Source: QUBU01 sp014337915 (GTDB lineage Bacteria > Pseudomonadota > Gammaproteobacteria > Steroidobacterales > GCA-2729495). From it: 64,000 nt of DNA. Below the pieces are notes generated by a model. The model was not told the origin of the DNA. It saw only the letters and a list, made by a program, of their open reading frames with translations, and ran no database searches. This document shows positions 8,171 to 17,183 of this stretch, one piece after another. The stretch spans positions 94,250 to 158,249 of the forward strand of contig SZOW01000007.1 in assembly GCA_030263395.1 (NCBI GenBank), in the 5' to 3' direction. Numbering within the stretch: the stretch's first letter is position 1; every line of letters begins with the position of its first letter. The translations under genes and the position numbers were made by a program.

Positions 8171-9700
8171 ATGGCCGCTACCCACGACTACCTGCGCGAC
8201 ATCCTCCGCGCCCGGGTCTACGACATCGCGGGGGAAACCCCGCTGGATGCTGCACCACGCCTGTCCGCACGGCTCGGCCAGCGGGTGCTGCTCAAGCGCG
8301 AAGACCTGCAGCCGGTGTTCTCCTTCAAGCTGCGCGGCGCCCACAACAAGCTGGCGGGGCTAACGGCTGCCGAGCGCGCCAGGGGCGTCATCTGTAGTTC
8401 GGCCGGCAACCACGCCCAGGGCCTGGCTCTGTCAGCACGGCACTTCGGCGTGCGCGCCGTGGTGGTGATGCCGGCGCTCACGGCCGAGATCAAGGTGGAG
8501 GCGGTGCGCGCGCTGGGCGCCGAGGTCATCCTCCACGGTAACGCCTACGACGATGCCTACGAGCATGCGCGCGCGCTGGCGGATCAGGAGGGCCTGTGCT
8601 TCGTGCACCCCTTCGACGACCCTGCGGTGATCGCCGGGCAGGGAACCGTCGCAGTGGAGATACTGCGCCAGTGCCGCGATCCGATCGATGCCGTGTTCGT
8701 ACCGGTGGGCGGCGGCGGGCTCGCGAGCGGTGTCGCCCTCTACATCAAGGCCCTGCACCCGCAGGTGCAGGTCATCGGCGTCGAGGCCGCGGAGTCCCCG
8801 AGCATGCAGCAGGCGTTTGCCGCGGGCCGGCCGGTGACCCTCGACCATGTCGGCATCTTTGCCGATGGCGTCGCGGTACGGCGCGTCGGCGACGAGACTT
8901 TCCGCATCTGCCGCGAGCTGCTCGACGACCTGGTGCTGGTCAGCACCGACGAGATCTGCGCCGCCATCCAGGACATCTTCGAGGACACCCGCAGCATCAT
9001 GGAGCCGGCCGGCGCCCTGGCCGTGGCGGGGCTGAAGCGCCACGTCGAGGCCGGCGGTGCCGCCAACCGCGTGCTGGTGGCGATCAACAGCGGCGCCAAC
9101 CTGAACTTCGATCGCCTGCACCACATCGCGGAGCGGGCCGCCGTCGGCGAGCAGCGCGAGGCGCTGTTCGCGGTGGAGATCCCGGAGGTCCCCGGCAGCT
9201 TCCTCGCCTTCTGCCAGGCCATCGGCAGCCGCAGCGTCACCGAGTTCAACTATCGCTACGGCGACCACAGCCGCGCGCGTATCTTCGTCGGCCTGGAACT
9301 GCGCGGCGGCGCGGCCGAACGGCAGCAGCTCGCCGGGCGCCTCGAGGCCGCCGGCTACGGCGTGCTCGACATGAGCGACGACGAGATGGCGAAACTGCAT
9401 GTGCGCCATATGGTCGGTGGCCTGGCGGCGATCGCCGACGAGCGCCTGTGCCGCTTCGAGTTCCCGGAACGGCCGGGCGCCCTGCTGGATTTCCTGCGCG
9501 CCATCGGCACGCGCTGGAACATCAGCCTGTTCCACTACCGCAACCATGGCTCCGATTTCGGCCGGGTGCTGGCCGGCGTGCAGGTGCCGGATGCGGCGCT
9601 GGCCGAGTTCCACCGCCACCTGGCCGACCTCGGCTACCCCTGGTGGGACGAGTCGGCGAATCCGGCCTACCGGATGTTCCTGGCCGACCGGCCGCGCTGA
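8171..9700 (+). CDS. ilvA: Threonine ammonia-lyase, biosynthetic
   Basis: This 509-residue PLP enzyme converts threonine to 2-oxobutanoate, the first step of isoleucine synthesis. The Schiff-base lysine lies in SFKLRGAH (K53), and the phosphate-binding glycine loop is PVGGGGLASG (about residue 178). Two ACT-like regulatory domains fill residues about 330-509, as in the feedback-inhibited long form. ATG 8171 was chosen because fold-type II homology begins within ten residues. The gene stands alone, without other branched-chain genes. It converges on the MFS gene with a 13-base gap. Confidence 0.93.
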   Translation: MAATHDYLRDILRARVYDIAGETPLDAAPRLSARLGQRVLLKREDLQPVFSFKLRGAHNKLAGLTAAERARGVICSSAGNHAQGLALSARHFGVRAVVVMPALTAEIKVEAVRALGAEVILHGNAYDDAYEHARALADQEGLCFVHPFDDPAVIAGQGTVAVEILRQCRDPIDAVFVPVGGGGLASGVALYIKALHPQVQVIGVEAAESPSMQQAFAAGRPVTLDHVGIFADGVAVRRVGDETFRICRELLDDLVLVSTDEICAAIQDIFEDTRSIMEPAGALAVAGLKRHVEAGGAANRVLVAINSGANLNFDRLHHIAERAAVGEQREALFAVEIPEVPGSFLAFCQAIGSRSVTEFNYRYGDHSRARIFVGLELRGGAAERQQLAGRLEAAGYGVLDMSDDEMAKLHVRHMVGGLAAIADERLCRFEFPERPGALLDFLRAIGTRWNISLFHYRNHGSDFGRVLAGVQVPDAALAEFHRHLADLGYPWWDESANPAYRMFLADRPR

Positions 9701-9713
9701 GCGCGGGCGCGCC

Positions 9714-11147
9714 TCAGCCCTGGCGCGTCCCCACGCCGGCGCCGGCCCTGGCCTTCACCGCCGGCCGCAGCACCAGCGCCAGCACCGCCAGCGCCAGGCC
9801 GAGCACCGACAGCGCCACGAACGCCCGCTGGTAGCCCGGCCCGCCGCCGCCGAAGGATGCGGCGATGGCACCGACGGCCGCGGCGCCGACCAGGCGGCCC
9901 ACCGAGGTGAAATTGCTGAGCAGGCCCTGCGCTGAACCGCGCTCCCTGGGCTCGCAGTGGTCGAGCACCACGATGCGCAGCGGTGCGCCCATGACGCTGG
10001 CCATACCACCACTGCCAATCATGCCGGCGACGATGAACACCGGGATGCTCATCGGCGCGAGCCCGTAGATCAGCAGGCTCAGCACCACCAGCGCCATGCC
10101 GCCCAGGATGAGGGTGCGCACGCCCAGCACGTTGACCAGCCGGCCGGCGACCGGTGCGGCGATCGTCGCCAGCACCACACCGGGCAGCAACATCCAGGCG
10201 GCCGTGCTCGCCGATACGCCGATCGCCGACACCGCCAGCGCCGGATAGAAACCGGCACCCGACTGGATGGCCCCCGCCCCGGCGCTGATCGTCGCGGCAA
10301 TCGCCACCGGGCGCGATGCCACGAGGCCCGGCCTGACGATGGGATCCACCGCCCGCTTCTCCAGTATCCAGAACACCGGCACCAGCACGATCACCAGCAG
10401 CAGGGACAGCGCGGTAGGCCATTGCGCCAGGCTGCTGCCGAGCGCCTGCACGTCGAGCACGCTGAGGCCGTACACCAGCGCGGCCAGCAGTACCGACAGC
10501 GCGATGATGCCGGCGACGTCCAGCGGCTGGCGCTGTGGCTGTGGCGCCGACGGCAGCAGCCGCAGGGCACCGAAACCCAGCACGGCACTGATCGGCAGGT
10601 TGATCAGGAACAACCAGTGCCAGCCATAGGGCAGCAGCAGGCCGCCCAGCACCGGACCGAGGAGGAACGCCAGGCCGAACACCGCGCCCAGCGTGCCGAG
10701 CGCGGGACCACGCCGCTCGGGCTCGACGGTGATGGCGATGACCGCCGCGGCGACCGGCAGGATGCCGCCGCCGCCGAAGCCCTGCAGTGCCCGGCCGATG
10801 TACAGGGTGACCGGGTCATAGGCCACCACCACGACCAGCGAGCCCAGCGCGAAGAAACCGATGGCGACCATGTAGGCCAGCCGCGTCCCGGAGCGGTCGG
10901 AGAGTTTCGCCAGCAGCGGCGTACCGATCATCTGCAGCAGGACGTAGGCGTTGAACAGCACCGAGGCCTGGCGATCGTCCATCGCCAGGTCGGCCTTGAT
11001 CGCCGGCAGCGCCGGACCGACGATCGCCAGATCCAGCGCACCCATCAGGACGCCGACGAACAGCAGGGGCAGCAGGGCTCTGGGCGGGTTCGGGCTCAAG
11101 GCAGGATGTCCGGTCGGAAGTTGCAGCGGCGCATCCGCCCGGGCCAT
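9714..11147 (-). CDS. MFS drug exporter, DHA2 (14-helix) type
   Basis: This 477-residue inner-membrane transporter has about fourteen hydrophobic segments, as in EmrB/QacA-type proton antiporters. The N-terminal half shows LDLAIVGPALPAI, the helix 1 signature of the DHA family, and a KLSDRSGTR loop between helices 2 and 3. ATG 11147 was preferred over a GTG ten codons earlier, because the extra residues come before the expected N-terminus and lack a ribosome site. No EmrA-like adaptor is adjacent. The substrate is unknown. Confidence 0.85.
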   Translation of the reverse strand: MARADAPLQLPTGHPALSPNPPRALLPLLFVGVLMGALDLAIVGPALPAIKADLAMDDRQASVLFNAYVLLQMIGTPLLAKLSDRSGTRLAYMVAIGFFALGSLVVVVAYDPVTLYIGRALQGFGGGGILPVAAAVIAITVEPERRGPALGTLGAVFGLAFLLGPVLGGLLLPYGWHWLFLINLPISAVLGFGALRLLPSAPQPQRQPLDVAGIIALSVLLAALVYGLSVLDVQALGSSLAQWPTALSLLLVIVLVPVFWILEKRAVDPIVRPGLVASRPVAIAATISAGAGAIQSGAGFYPALAVSAIGVSASTAAWMLLPGVVLATIAAPVAGRLVNVLGVRTLILGGMALVVLSLLIYGLAPMSIPVFIVAGMIGSGGMASVMGAPLRIVVLDHCEPRERGSAQGLLSNFTSVGRLVGAAAVGAIAASFGGGGPGYQRAFVALSVLGLALAVLALVLRPAVKARAGAGVGTRQG

Positions 11148-11213
11148 GCCGCGGGGCGCGAGCAGGGCCCACCCCACCGCGGTGGCGGGGTGCGGGCTTG
11201 CCTGCGGGTGCCG

Positions 11214-12170
11214 CTACGGGCTCGGCGGGGACGGCTCCTCGTCGCTCACGGGCGCGGCGCCCTCGCCGACGCCGGCCACGGAGCCCGGCTTGCGAAAGCG
11301 CAGCGTGAAGCGGTCGCTCTCGCCGATGGCGAGGTACTTCTCCCGGTCCTTGTCACCCTCGCGCAGCGTCGGCGGCAGGGTCCAGACACCGCCCGGGTAG
11401 TCCTTGCTGTCCCTGGGGTTGGCATTGACCTCGGAAGCGGCCTCGAACACGAACCCGGCCTGCTCCGCGAGCGCGGTGGCGAAGTCCTGGCGCACGTAAC
11501 CGGATTTTGCCTTCGGGTCCTGGGGCTGGTCGGTGGCTGCGCGGTGCTCGACCACGCCGAGCACGCCACCCGGCTTGAGCACGCGGTACATCGCCGCAAA
11601 CATCTCCGGTGCCTTGCCGCTCGCCATCCAGTTGTGGATGTTGCGGAAGGTGACCACCATGTCCACGGACTCGGGCGCCACCATCTCGGTCTTGTCCGGC
11701 AACGCCAGCACCACGACCTCGGCCTTGCCGTAGACATCCGGCCGCGCGGCCAGCTTGTCCCTGAAACCCTGCACGCCCTTGCGGAAGAACTCCTGCTTCG
11801 CCTCGGGATCCCAGTGGGCGGCGATGTAGCGGCCATGGTCACGCAGGTAAGGCGCCAGAATCTCGGTGTACCAGCCCGCCGCCGGCCAGATCTCCACCAC
11901 GGCCATGTCCGGCCGGATACCGAAGAATTCCAGCGTCTCGCGCGGGTGGCGAGCTGCGTCGCGTGCCCGGTTTTCCGGGTCACGCCAGTCGCCGGCGATG
12001 GCCGCCTGCAGGGCGGCGTCGACCTGCGGCGCGCTGCTGGCCGGCGCGGGAGTGGCGGCGGCTGCCGGTTCCGCCGTGGTGGCAGCGGCGGGTGGATTGC
12101 CGCCGCTGCAGGCCGCGGCCAACCCGGCGAGGACCGACACGATCAGCAGACAGGCCCGATGTTTTGCCAT
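11214..12170 (-). CDS. Methyltransferase-like lipoprotein
   Basis: This 318-residue protein has a lipoprotein-like signal (hydrophobic core then LAAACSGG) and a 40-residue Ala/Pro/Thr linker. A class I methyltransferase-like fold follows: VVEIWPAAGWYTEIL resembles motif I, and VDMVVTFRNIHNWM and LKPGGVLGVVEHR suit motifs IV and V. Exported proteins of this predicted methyltransferase family are known. S-adenosylmethionine is not expected outside the cytoplasm, so the true activity is uncertain. ATG 12170 was chosen so that the signal peptide starts with MAKHR; an upstream frame extension adds twelve residues. Confidence 0.75.
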   Translation of the reverse strand: MAKHRACLLIVSVLAGLAAACSGGNPPAAATTAEPAAAATPAPASSAPQVDAALQAAIAGDWRDPENRARDAARHPRETLEFFGIRPDMAVVEIWPAAGWYTEILAPYLRDHGRYIAAHWDPEAKQEFFRKGVQGFRDKLAARPDVYGKAEVVVLALPDKTEMVAPESVDMVVTFRNIHNWMASGKAPEMFAAMYRVLKPGGVLGVVEHRAATDQPQDPKAKSGYVRQDFATALAEQAGFVFEAASEVNANPRDSKDYPGGVWTLPPTLREGDKDREKYLAIGESDRFTLRFRKPGSVAGVGEGAAPVSDEEPSPPSP

Positions 12171-12263
12171 GGTCGCGCTCCCGGTGTCTCTGGCAGCCCG
12201 GGTCACCGGACCCGGGCCCTGCCCGGTCGCAACTGTAGCAAATCGGCGCCGGGCCCGCGCCTT

Positions 12264-12926
12264 TCAGGAGGCCAGCACCACCGCGTGGATGTGGCTGACC
12301 TTCGCTGGGCGCGGCGCGCGGAAGAACTGCCGCAGTTCGCGCAGCATCGCCCCGGCCGGTGCGCCTGCCGGGTAGCGGGACTGGAGGCTCAGGCAGTAGC
12401 GCGCTGCCAGCCCCCAGGCATCCTCGTAGCGGCGCAGCGTCGCCGGCGCCAGTGCCGGGTCGAATGCGGCGCCGGCGAACAGGCGCGGCAGGAGTTGCGC
12501 AGCGGAGCCAGCACTGTCGAGCCGGGACAGCAGCAGGCGCGCGCTGGCGTACTTGTCCACTTCGGCCTGCATCTCCAGCTCGAGCAGCGTCACCTGGCAT
12601 TCCCGGGCCGCATTCCAGGCGACGTAGTTGAAGTGGCTGATGCCCTCGATGGCCGTACAGTAGTCGGCAAGGTTGCGGCCGCAGAGCAGGTCACGCGGTT
12701 CCAGTGTGGACAGGCGCTGCAGCAGGGCCGCATCCAGGTACAGGGCGACGCCGAGCTCCTGGCCGCCCTCCTCGATCAGCAGCTCCTCCGGCGCATCCCG
12801 GCCCGTGCCGTCCGCCTGCCAGGGCGCGAGCGCACGCCGGTCGGTGACGAGGAAGTCGCGGACGTCGGCTGCCACCTCGATGCCGTAGAGGGCACCGAGC
12901 AGGCACTGCAGCTCGCGCGGTTCCAC
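12264..12926 (-). CDS. Conserved-looking hypothetical protein, partner of 12934-13569
   Basis: This 220-residue, mostly helical protein has no signal peptide or membrane helix. Its middle contains EGISHFNYVAWNA followed by LELEMQAEVDKY, a block that looks strongly conserved and helical. I cannot assign a function. The start is taken as GTG 12926, eight bases past the previous stop and in frame with the homologous-looking region; a longer frame exists but reads through the antisense of the upstream gene. It is the last gene of the sheath-like cluster. Confidence 0.65.
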   Translation of the reverse strand: MEPRELQCLLGALYGIEVAADVRDFLVTDRRALAPWQADGTGRDAPEELLIEEGGQELGVALYLDAALLQRLSTLEPRDLLCGRNLADYCTAIEGISHFNYVAWNAARECQVTLLELEMQAEVDKYASARLLLSRLDSAGSAAQLLPRLFAGAAFDPALAPATLRRYEDAWGLAARYCLSLQSRYPAGAPAGAMLRELRQFFRAPRPAKVSHIHAVVLAS

Positions 12927-12933
12927 GGCCGGC

Positions 12934-13569
12934 TCAGTGGGCCCAGGGTGTGCGCGCCTGCTGGCTGGGCTCGATGCCGATCTGCCGCAGCAGCCGCCCC
13001 GCCCGCGGGCTGCCGGTGTGCAGCCAGGTTTCGTACAGGCGCAGGATGTCGTGGTCGGTGGCGCCGCGGGCGGAGTCGCGTACCTCGTGGAGCACATCGA
13101 CCATGGAAATGAACTTGGCGGCCAGCTCGGCGAATATCGCTGCGAGCGCCTGCAGGCGCGGGCTGGCATGGCCGCTGCAGGCCAGGCTGCGGTAAGCGCT
13201 GCCACCCATGTTCACGTAGTAATCGAGGCCGACGCTGCGATCGCGCAGGGCCTCGGCGAAAAAGCCGGCGGTGAACAGCGACATGTCCCCCAGCCGCTGC
13301 AGGGCCACCGCACGCTCCTCGCTGCCCGGCGCATCCAGTGCGTCGGCGAGCATCAGCGCCAGCGGTCGGTGCCTCGCGCCGTCCCCGGCCGCGTAGCAGG
13401 CGTCGGCACGTGCGAACAGGGTCAGCAGGCGCACGACGTAGTGCGAGGTGTCGCGCTCCACGGTCACGTGGTTTGCGGCAAGGGCCGCATCGACGGAGTC
13501 GCGGAAGAACTCCTCGAGGCTGGCCACCGGCACGAGGGGCGTGCCACCGGATGCTGGGCGCTGGTTCAC
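12934..13569 (-). CDS. Conserved-looking hypothetical protein of the sheath cluster
   Basis: This 211-residue protein is predicted mainly helical and soluble. Notable segments are SLEEFFRDSVDAAL, DTSHYVVRLLTLF, LGDMSLFTAGFFAEAL and DYYVNMGGSAYRSLA. I do not recognise a named domain. It starts 113 bases after the sheath-like gene stops and is followed eight bases later by the next small gene, so these two almost certainly form one transcription unit. Their function may be linked to the sheath-like protein. Confidence 0.7.
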   Translation of the reverse strand: MNQRPASGGTPLVPVASLEEFFRDSVDAALAANHVTVERDTSHYVVRLLTLFARADACYAAGDGARHRPLALMLADALDAPGSEERAVALQRLGDMSLFTAGFFAEALRDRSVGLDYYVNMGGSAYRSLACSGHASPRLQALAAIFAELAAKFISMVDVLHEVRDSARGATDHDILRLYETWLHTGSPRAGRLLRQIGIEPSQQARTPWAH

Positions 13570-13682
13570 TGCGGCCTCCCGCTTCCGAATCTATGCCGCC
13601 CTGCCGCTACCTGGCCGTGAAGGGCGTCACGGCTCTCCCGTTGGCAGCCAGCGGCCGCGATTGCCAGCAGCGAGGCCGTGGC

Positions 13683-15230
13683 TCAGCTGGCCAGCGCCAT
13701 CCCGGGCTGCCAGCCGAGCTCGGAGCTCGTACAGCCGTCCGCGTCGTGCGCGATCCTGAAGGCGACGAACTCGCCGGGCCGCGCCAGCGCCAGCCCCAGC
13801 ACGAGCACCAGCCGCGGGCCGGCGCTGCGCGCCGCACCGTTGGTGTCGACGTCGCATTTGACGTAGAACGCCTCCGCGCCATCCGCCGCCGCGAACAGGC
13901 CGCGGGACTGCAATGCACCGAGGAATGCGCCGACCTGAGCCCGCAGTTCCTGCCAGAGGGCCGGCGACGGCGCCTCGAAGGCGGCCCATCGCGTGTAGCG
14001 CTCGACGCTGCTCAGCACGAACAGCGCGATGCGTCGCCGTCGCAGGCTGTTCCAGGACGTGGCAACACCGCCGCTGCGGGCCATGGTGACCAGACCGGTG
14101 AGTTCGATGGCCGCACCTGGCCCCGCGCGCAGCAGCGCATTCACGCCGAGGTTCGCCAGCCGGCGGACTTCGGCGGGTTCCAGCGCCAGGCAGGGCCGCG
14201 TGCGACCGAGCGACAGCGCCTGCGGGCCAGACAGTTCCAGTCCCGCCGCGCAGAGCTGGCCGGCAATGGCGCCAGCCGCGCTGAGGTTACCGGCGGGCGC
14301 CGCATGGGGCGGGCTTTCCAGGCCGGGGAAGTAGCTGATGGCGTTGGCACTGGCGAAACCACGCTCGCGCTGGGTGCGCACCACGTCGCGCACCTCCTCC
14401 CAGGACTGTGGCGGGTCGAGCAGCAGCATCGCCTGGCGCTCGCGGCAGTAGCGGTCGGCAGCGAATAGCGCCACGGGACCCAGGGTGGCGCCGGACACGC
14501 CGGGCACCAGGCAGACGAAGTCAATCCAGGGCACCTGTTCCAGGGCGAACAGCCCGGTGCTGTCCTCGCGGGAGCCGATGAGGTCGTAGTCGGTGGGCGT
14601 GTTGTCGCCCTGCCAGGTGGCACGGCTGTACACGTAACGCACGCCGGGCCAGCCCTCCTGCGTCGGTGCCGGGCGCGCGGCGGGCGGGTCGGCAGCCAGC
14701 CGCACCAGGGATGAGCGGGCGAGCACGTCGCCCACGTAGTCCGCGGCCCGCGGGTCCACGGACAGGCCGGTGAAGCTCTCCTGCTCCTCCACCAGCGGCT
14801 GCGAGGGCGCACGGCAGCGGTGGATGACGAGGTTGAAGCGCCGGGGCTCGTCGGTGCCGATGCCCTGGTAATCGACGGCGGCGCGCAGGTACTCCAGCGG
14901 CCCCGGGTTCAGCGCGTCGAGCAGCAGCTCGCCTTCCGGGCCGGGCAGCGTGATGCGGTTGCGGTGGCCCGAACGGCAGACCCGCACGACGATGGCGAGC
15001 GTGCCGCCGTTCTCGAAGTACTGGTAGAGCAGGAACTCCATGCGGCTCAGGTAGCCCGGCACACCGAAGCGGGCCAGGAATTCCTCGAGGCTGCGGATGG
15101 CGATGGGGATGTTGACCGGGCCGCGGGGAGCCGGGCCGATGAAGGCGGTGACGCTCTCGCGGGTGACCGGAATGGCCTGGCCGCGGGCGGGAATCTCGAT
15201 TACCGAGATGCCGTTACTGCGTGCATCCAA
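13683..15230 (-). CDS. Contractile-tail sheath-like protein, orphan
   Basis: This 515-residue protein belongs to the phage tail sheath family. The N-terminal region (VTAFIGPAPRGPVNIPIAI, then a YFENGGTLAIVVRV-type strand) and the C-terminal region (FLGALQSRGLF, EAFYVKCDVDTN, GEFVAFRI) match the two conserved ends of sheath subunits. Sheaths polymerise around an inner tube and contract in phages, R-type pyocins and injection systems. No tube, baseplate, spike, gp25 or ATPase gene is within 64 kb, so this is not a visible prophage or complete injection system. The start is TTG 15230; no in-frame ATG fits. Confidence 0.85.
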   Translation of the reverse strand: MDARSNGISVIEIPARGQAIPVTRESVTAFIGPAPRGPVNIPIAIRSLEEFLARFGVPGYLSRMEFLLYQYFENGGTLAIVVRVCRSGHRNRITLPGPEGELLLDALNPGPLEYLRAAVDYQGIGTDEPRRFNLVIHRCRAPSQPLVEEQESFTGLSVDPRAADYVGDVLARSSLVRLAADPPAARPAPTQEGWPGVRYVYSRATWQGDNTPTDYDLIGSREDSTGLFALEQVPWIDFVCLVPGVSGATLGPVALFAADRYCRERQAMLLLDPPQSWEEVRDVVRTQRERGFASANAISYFPGLESPPHAAPAGNLSAAGAIAGQLCAAGLELSGPQALSLGRTRPCLALEPAEVRRLANLGVNALLRAGPGAAIELTGLVTMARSGGVATSWNSLRRRRIALFVLSSVERYTRWAAFEAPSPALWQELRAQVGAFLGALQSRGLFAAADGAEAFYVKCDVDTNGAARSAGPRLVLVLGLALARPGEFVAFRIAHDADGCTSSELGWQPGMALAS

Positions 15231-15291
15231 GCGTAGCGCCCCTGCAGGCGGCCGGTGTCACCGGCCAACAGCGTTGTTCACGACCACGGCG

Positions 15292-16005
15292 TCATCTTAG
15301 CAGCGTCGGCGCGGCAACGGACAGGCGCGGGCGCGAATGACGCGCGACGAAGGCGAACAGCGGCGCCATCGCCATGCCAGCGATGAAGCCACCGATATGG
15401 GCGCGCAGCGCGACGTTGCCGGCGAGGCCGGGGGCGAGGAACTCGTAGGCAAGCTGCACCGCGAACCAGAACAGCAGCACGACGAATGCCGGCAGTCTCA
15501 CCAGGTCCACGACGAAGAAGATCGGCACCAGTACGTTGATGCGGGCCCGCGGATGCAGCACGAGGTAGGCGCCGAGCACGCCCGAGACGGCGCCGCTGGC
15601 GCCGACGATCACCCCGGACGACCCGGGTGCGGGCAGCGCCTGCGCCAGCGCCGCGGCCATCGCGGCCAGCAGGTAGAAGACGATGAAGCCCGGCTGGCCG
15701 AAGGCATCCTCGACGTCATCGCCGAAGATCCAGAGGAACAGCATGTTGCCGCCGAGGTGCAGCCAGCCGCCGTGCAGGAAGGCGTAGGTGATGATGGTGG
15801 CGGCGAACGGCGTCCAGGCCCGCATGGGGTCCTGCGTGCCGCCGGCGAAGAAATCCGCCGGCGAGAAGCCCAGCGCCTGCGCGGCCAGCACCCCCCAGGG
15901 CCCGGCGAGCCACTGCCAGGCGTAGGCCAGGCAGCAGAGCAGGATGATGGTACGGCTGGCCACCGGCGCGTGGCGCAGCGTCTGGTCGTCGGCAACAGGC
16001 AGCAT
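15292..16005 (-). CDS. Rhomboid family intramembrane serine protease
   Basis: This 237-residue membrane protease has six or more hydrophobic helices. The catalytic serine is S137 in GASGAVSG and its histidine partner is H203 in AHIGG, and the upstream HGGWLHLGGN block (78-87) contributes the oxyanion-hole histidine and asparagine. Rhomboids cleave single-pass membrane proteins within the bilayer. It lies in a same-strand run with an L,D-transpeptidase, an M48 protease and SohB, suggesting an envelope-quality role. Confidence 0.92.
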   Translation of the reverse strand: MLPVADDQTLRHAPVASRTIILLCCLAYAWQWLAGPWGVLAAQALGFSPADFFAGGTQDPMRAWTPFAATIITYAFLHGGWLHLGGNMLFLWIFGDDVEDAFGQPGFIVFYLLAAMAAALAQALPAPGSSGVIVGASGAVSGVLGAYLVLHPRARINVLVPIFFVVDLVRLPAFVVLLFWFAVQLAYEFLAPGLAGNVALRAHIGGFIAGMAMAPLFAFVARHSRPRLSVAAPTLLR

Positions 16006-16037
16006 GCCGGGCTGTCAGCAGTGCGGGAAGGCCGTGA

Positions 16038-17183
16038 TCACTGCGCCCCGGCGGGAGCCGTGCCGCCAGCGGCGGGTGCCTGCGCCTCGCTGGCGGCCGC
16101 ACCGTCCTCGAACCAGTCGTAGCTGACGATGTTATTCACGCGCGGTGCCGCCGCCACCGCGGCCTCCAGGTCCGGTGCACCCGCCATGATGGGCACCGGG
16201 ATGCCGCGCTGCTCACTGCTCGTATGGGCGACGCGCTCGTAGTCGACTGTGGCGCCCTTCGGCACCCCGGCTTTGGCCAGCTTTTTCTCGATGTCGCGCA
16301 ACAGCGCCGGGTTGCGCCGCGCCTTGTCTTCCTCGAGCGCCGGATGGGCCTCGAGGAACAGCTCGCCGCCGGCCACACCCACCAGCAACGGCTGGTTGAC
16401 GATGCGCACCGGCAGGCCCACCGGCACCTGCCCGAACAGCCACTCGATGTCGGCCGGATTCATGCGAATGCAGCCATGGCTGACCCGCATGCCGACACCG
16501 GCGGGCTTGTTGGTGCCATGGATGAGGTAGTCACCCGGGATCGCCAGGCGCATGGCGTAGGCACCCAGCGGGTTGTCCGGGCCGGGTGGCACCACCGCCG
16601 GCAGCGGATCGCCGTTCTCGGCGTGCTCCTTGCGGATGGAAGCTGGCACACGCCAGACCGGGTCCTTCTTCTTCGAGGTGATGCGCGTGAGGCCCAGCGG
16701 TGTCGCCCAGCCTTCGCGCCCGATGCTGATCGGGAACGTGTGGACCACCGCCGGTTCGCCCTTCTGCGGCTTCGGGAAATAAAACAGCCGCTTGGTCGGC
16801 ACATTGAGCACGATGCCCTGGCGCGGCGCGTCGGGCAGCACGAAGCGGCTCGGCAGCACGATCTCCCGGCCCGCGCCGGGCAGCCAGGGATCGACACCCG
16901 GATTGGCCTCCACCAGCTCGTCGAAGCCGAGGTGATAGGCCTGGGCCACGTCGATGAAGGTGTCCTTCTCACGCAGCCGCACCACCTGCAGCTCGCCGAC
17001 CACACTGGTGGCGGCATCGGGCAGCACGAAGCGCGTGGTTTCCAGCGGCGCCTGCAACGGCGGCGGAGCCGGCGGTGGCGGCGGCTCGGGTGCCTGCAGC
17101 AGCGTGCAGCCTGGCAGGAGCACGGCCAGCCACAGCGCTGCCAGCCGCAATGCCGCCACCGGGGACTGCCTCAGCGCTGGCAC
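16038..17183 (-). CDS. L,D-transpeptidase (YkuD) lipoprotein with LysM-like domain
   Basis: This 381-residue envelope protein has a lipobox (VLLPGC), a Pro-rich linker, a LysM-like peptidoglycan-binding segment (about residues 65-110) and a YkuD catalytic domain. The active-site motif is HGTNKP followed by SHGCIRMN, with the nucleophilic cysteine near residue 238. Such enzymes form 3-3 crosslinks in peptidoglycan or attach lipoproteins to it. Its start overlaps the end of the M48 gene by 13 bases, which indicates co-transcription. The C-terminal 60 residues are Ala-rich. Confidence 0.92.
   Translation of the reverse strand: MPALRQSPVAALRLAALWLAVLLPGCTLLQAPEPPPPPAPPPLQAPLETTRFVLPDAATSVVGELQVVRLREKDTFIDVAQAYHLGFDELVEANPGVDPWLPGAGREIVLPSRFVLPDAPRQGIVLNVPTKRLFYFPKPQKGEPAVVHTFPISIGREGWATPLGLTRITSKKKDPVWRVPASIRKEHAENGDPLPAVVPPGPDNPLGAYAMRLAIPGDYLIHGTNKPAGVGMRVSHGCIRMNPADIEWLFGQVPVGLPVRIVNQPLLVGVAGGELFLEAHPALEEDKARRNPALLRDIEKKLAKAGVPKGATVDYERVAHTSSEQRGIPVPIMAGAPDLEAAVAAAPRVNNIVSYDWFEDGAAASEAQAPAAGGTAPAGAQ

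Noticed and set aside
9957..13112. A 1051-codon plus-strand frame
   Set aside because: It runs antisense through three well-supported genes and has His/Gln/Arg-rich low-complexity sequence.
13683..15230. A prophage or complete contractile injection system
   Set aside because: Only the sheath-like gene is present. No tube, baseplate, tape-measure, portal, capsid, integrase or AAA ATPase gene was found on either side.
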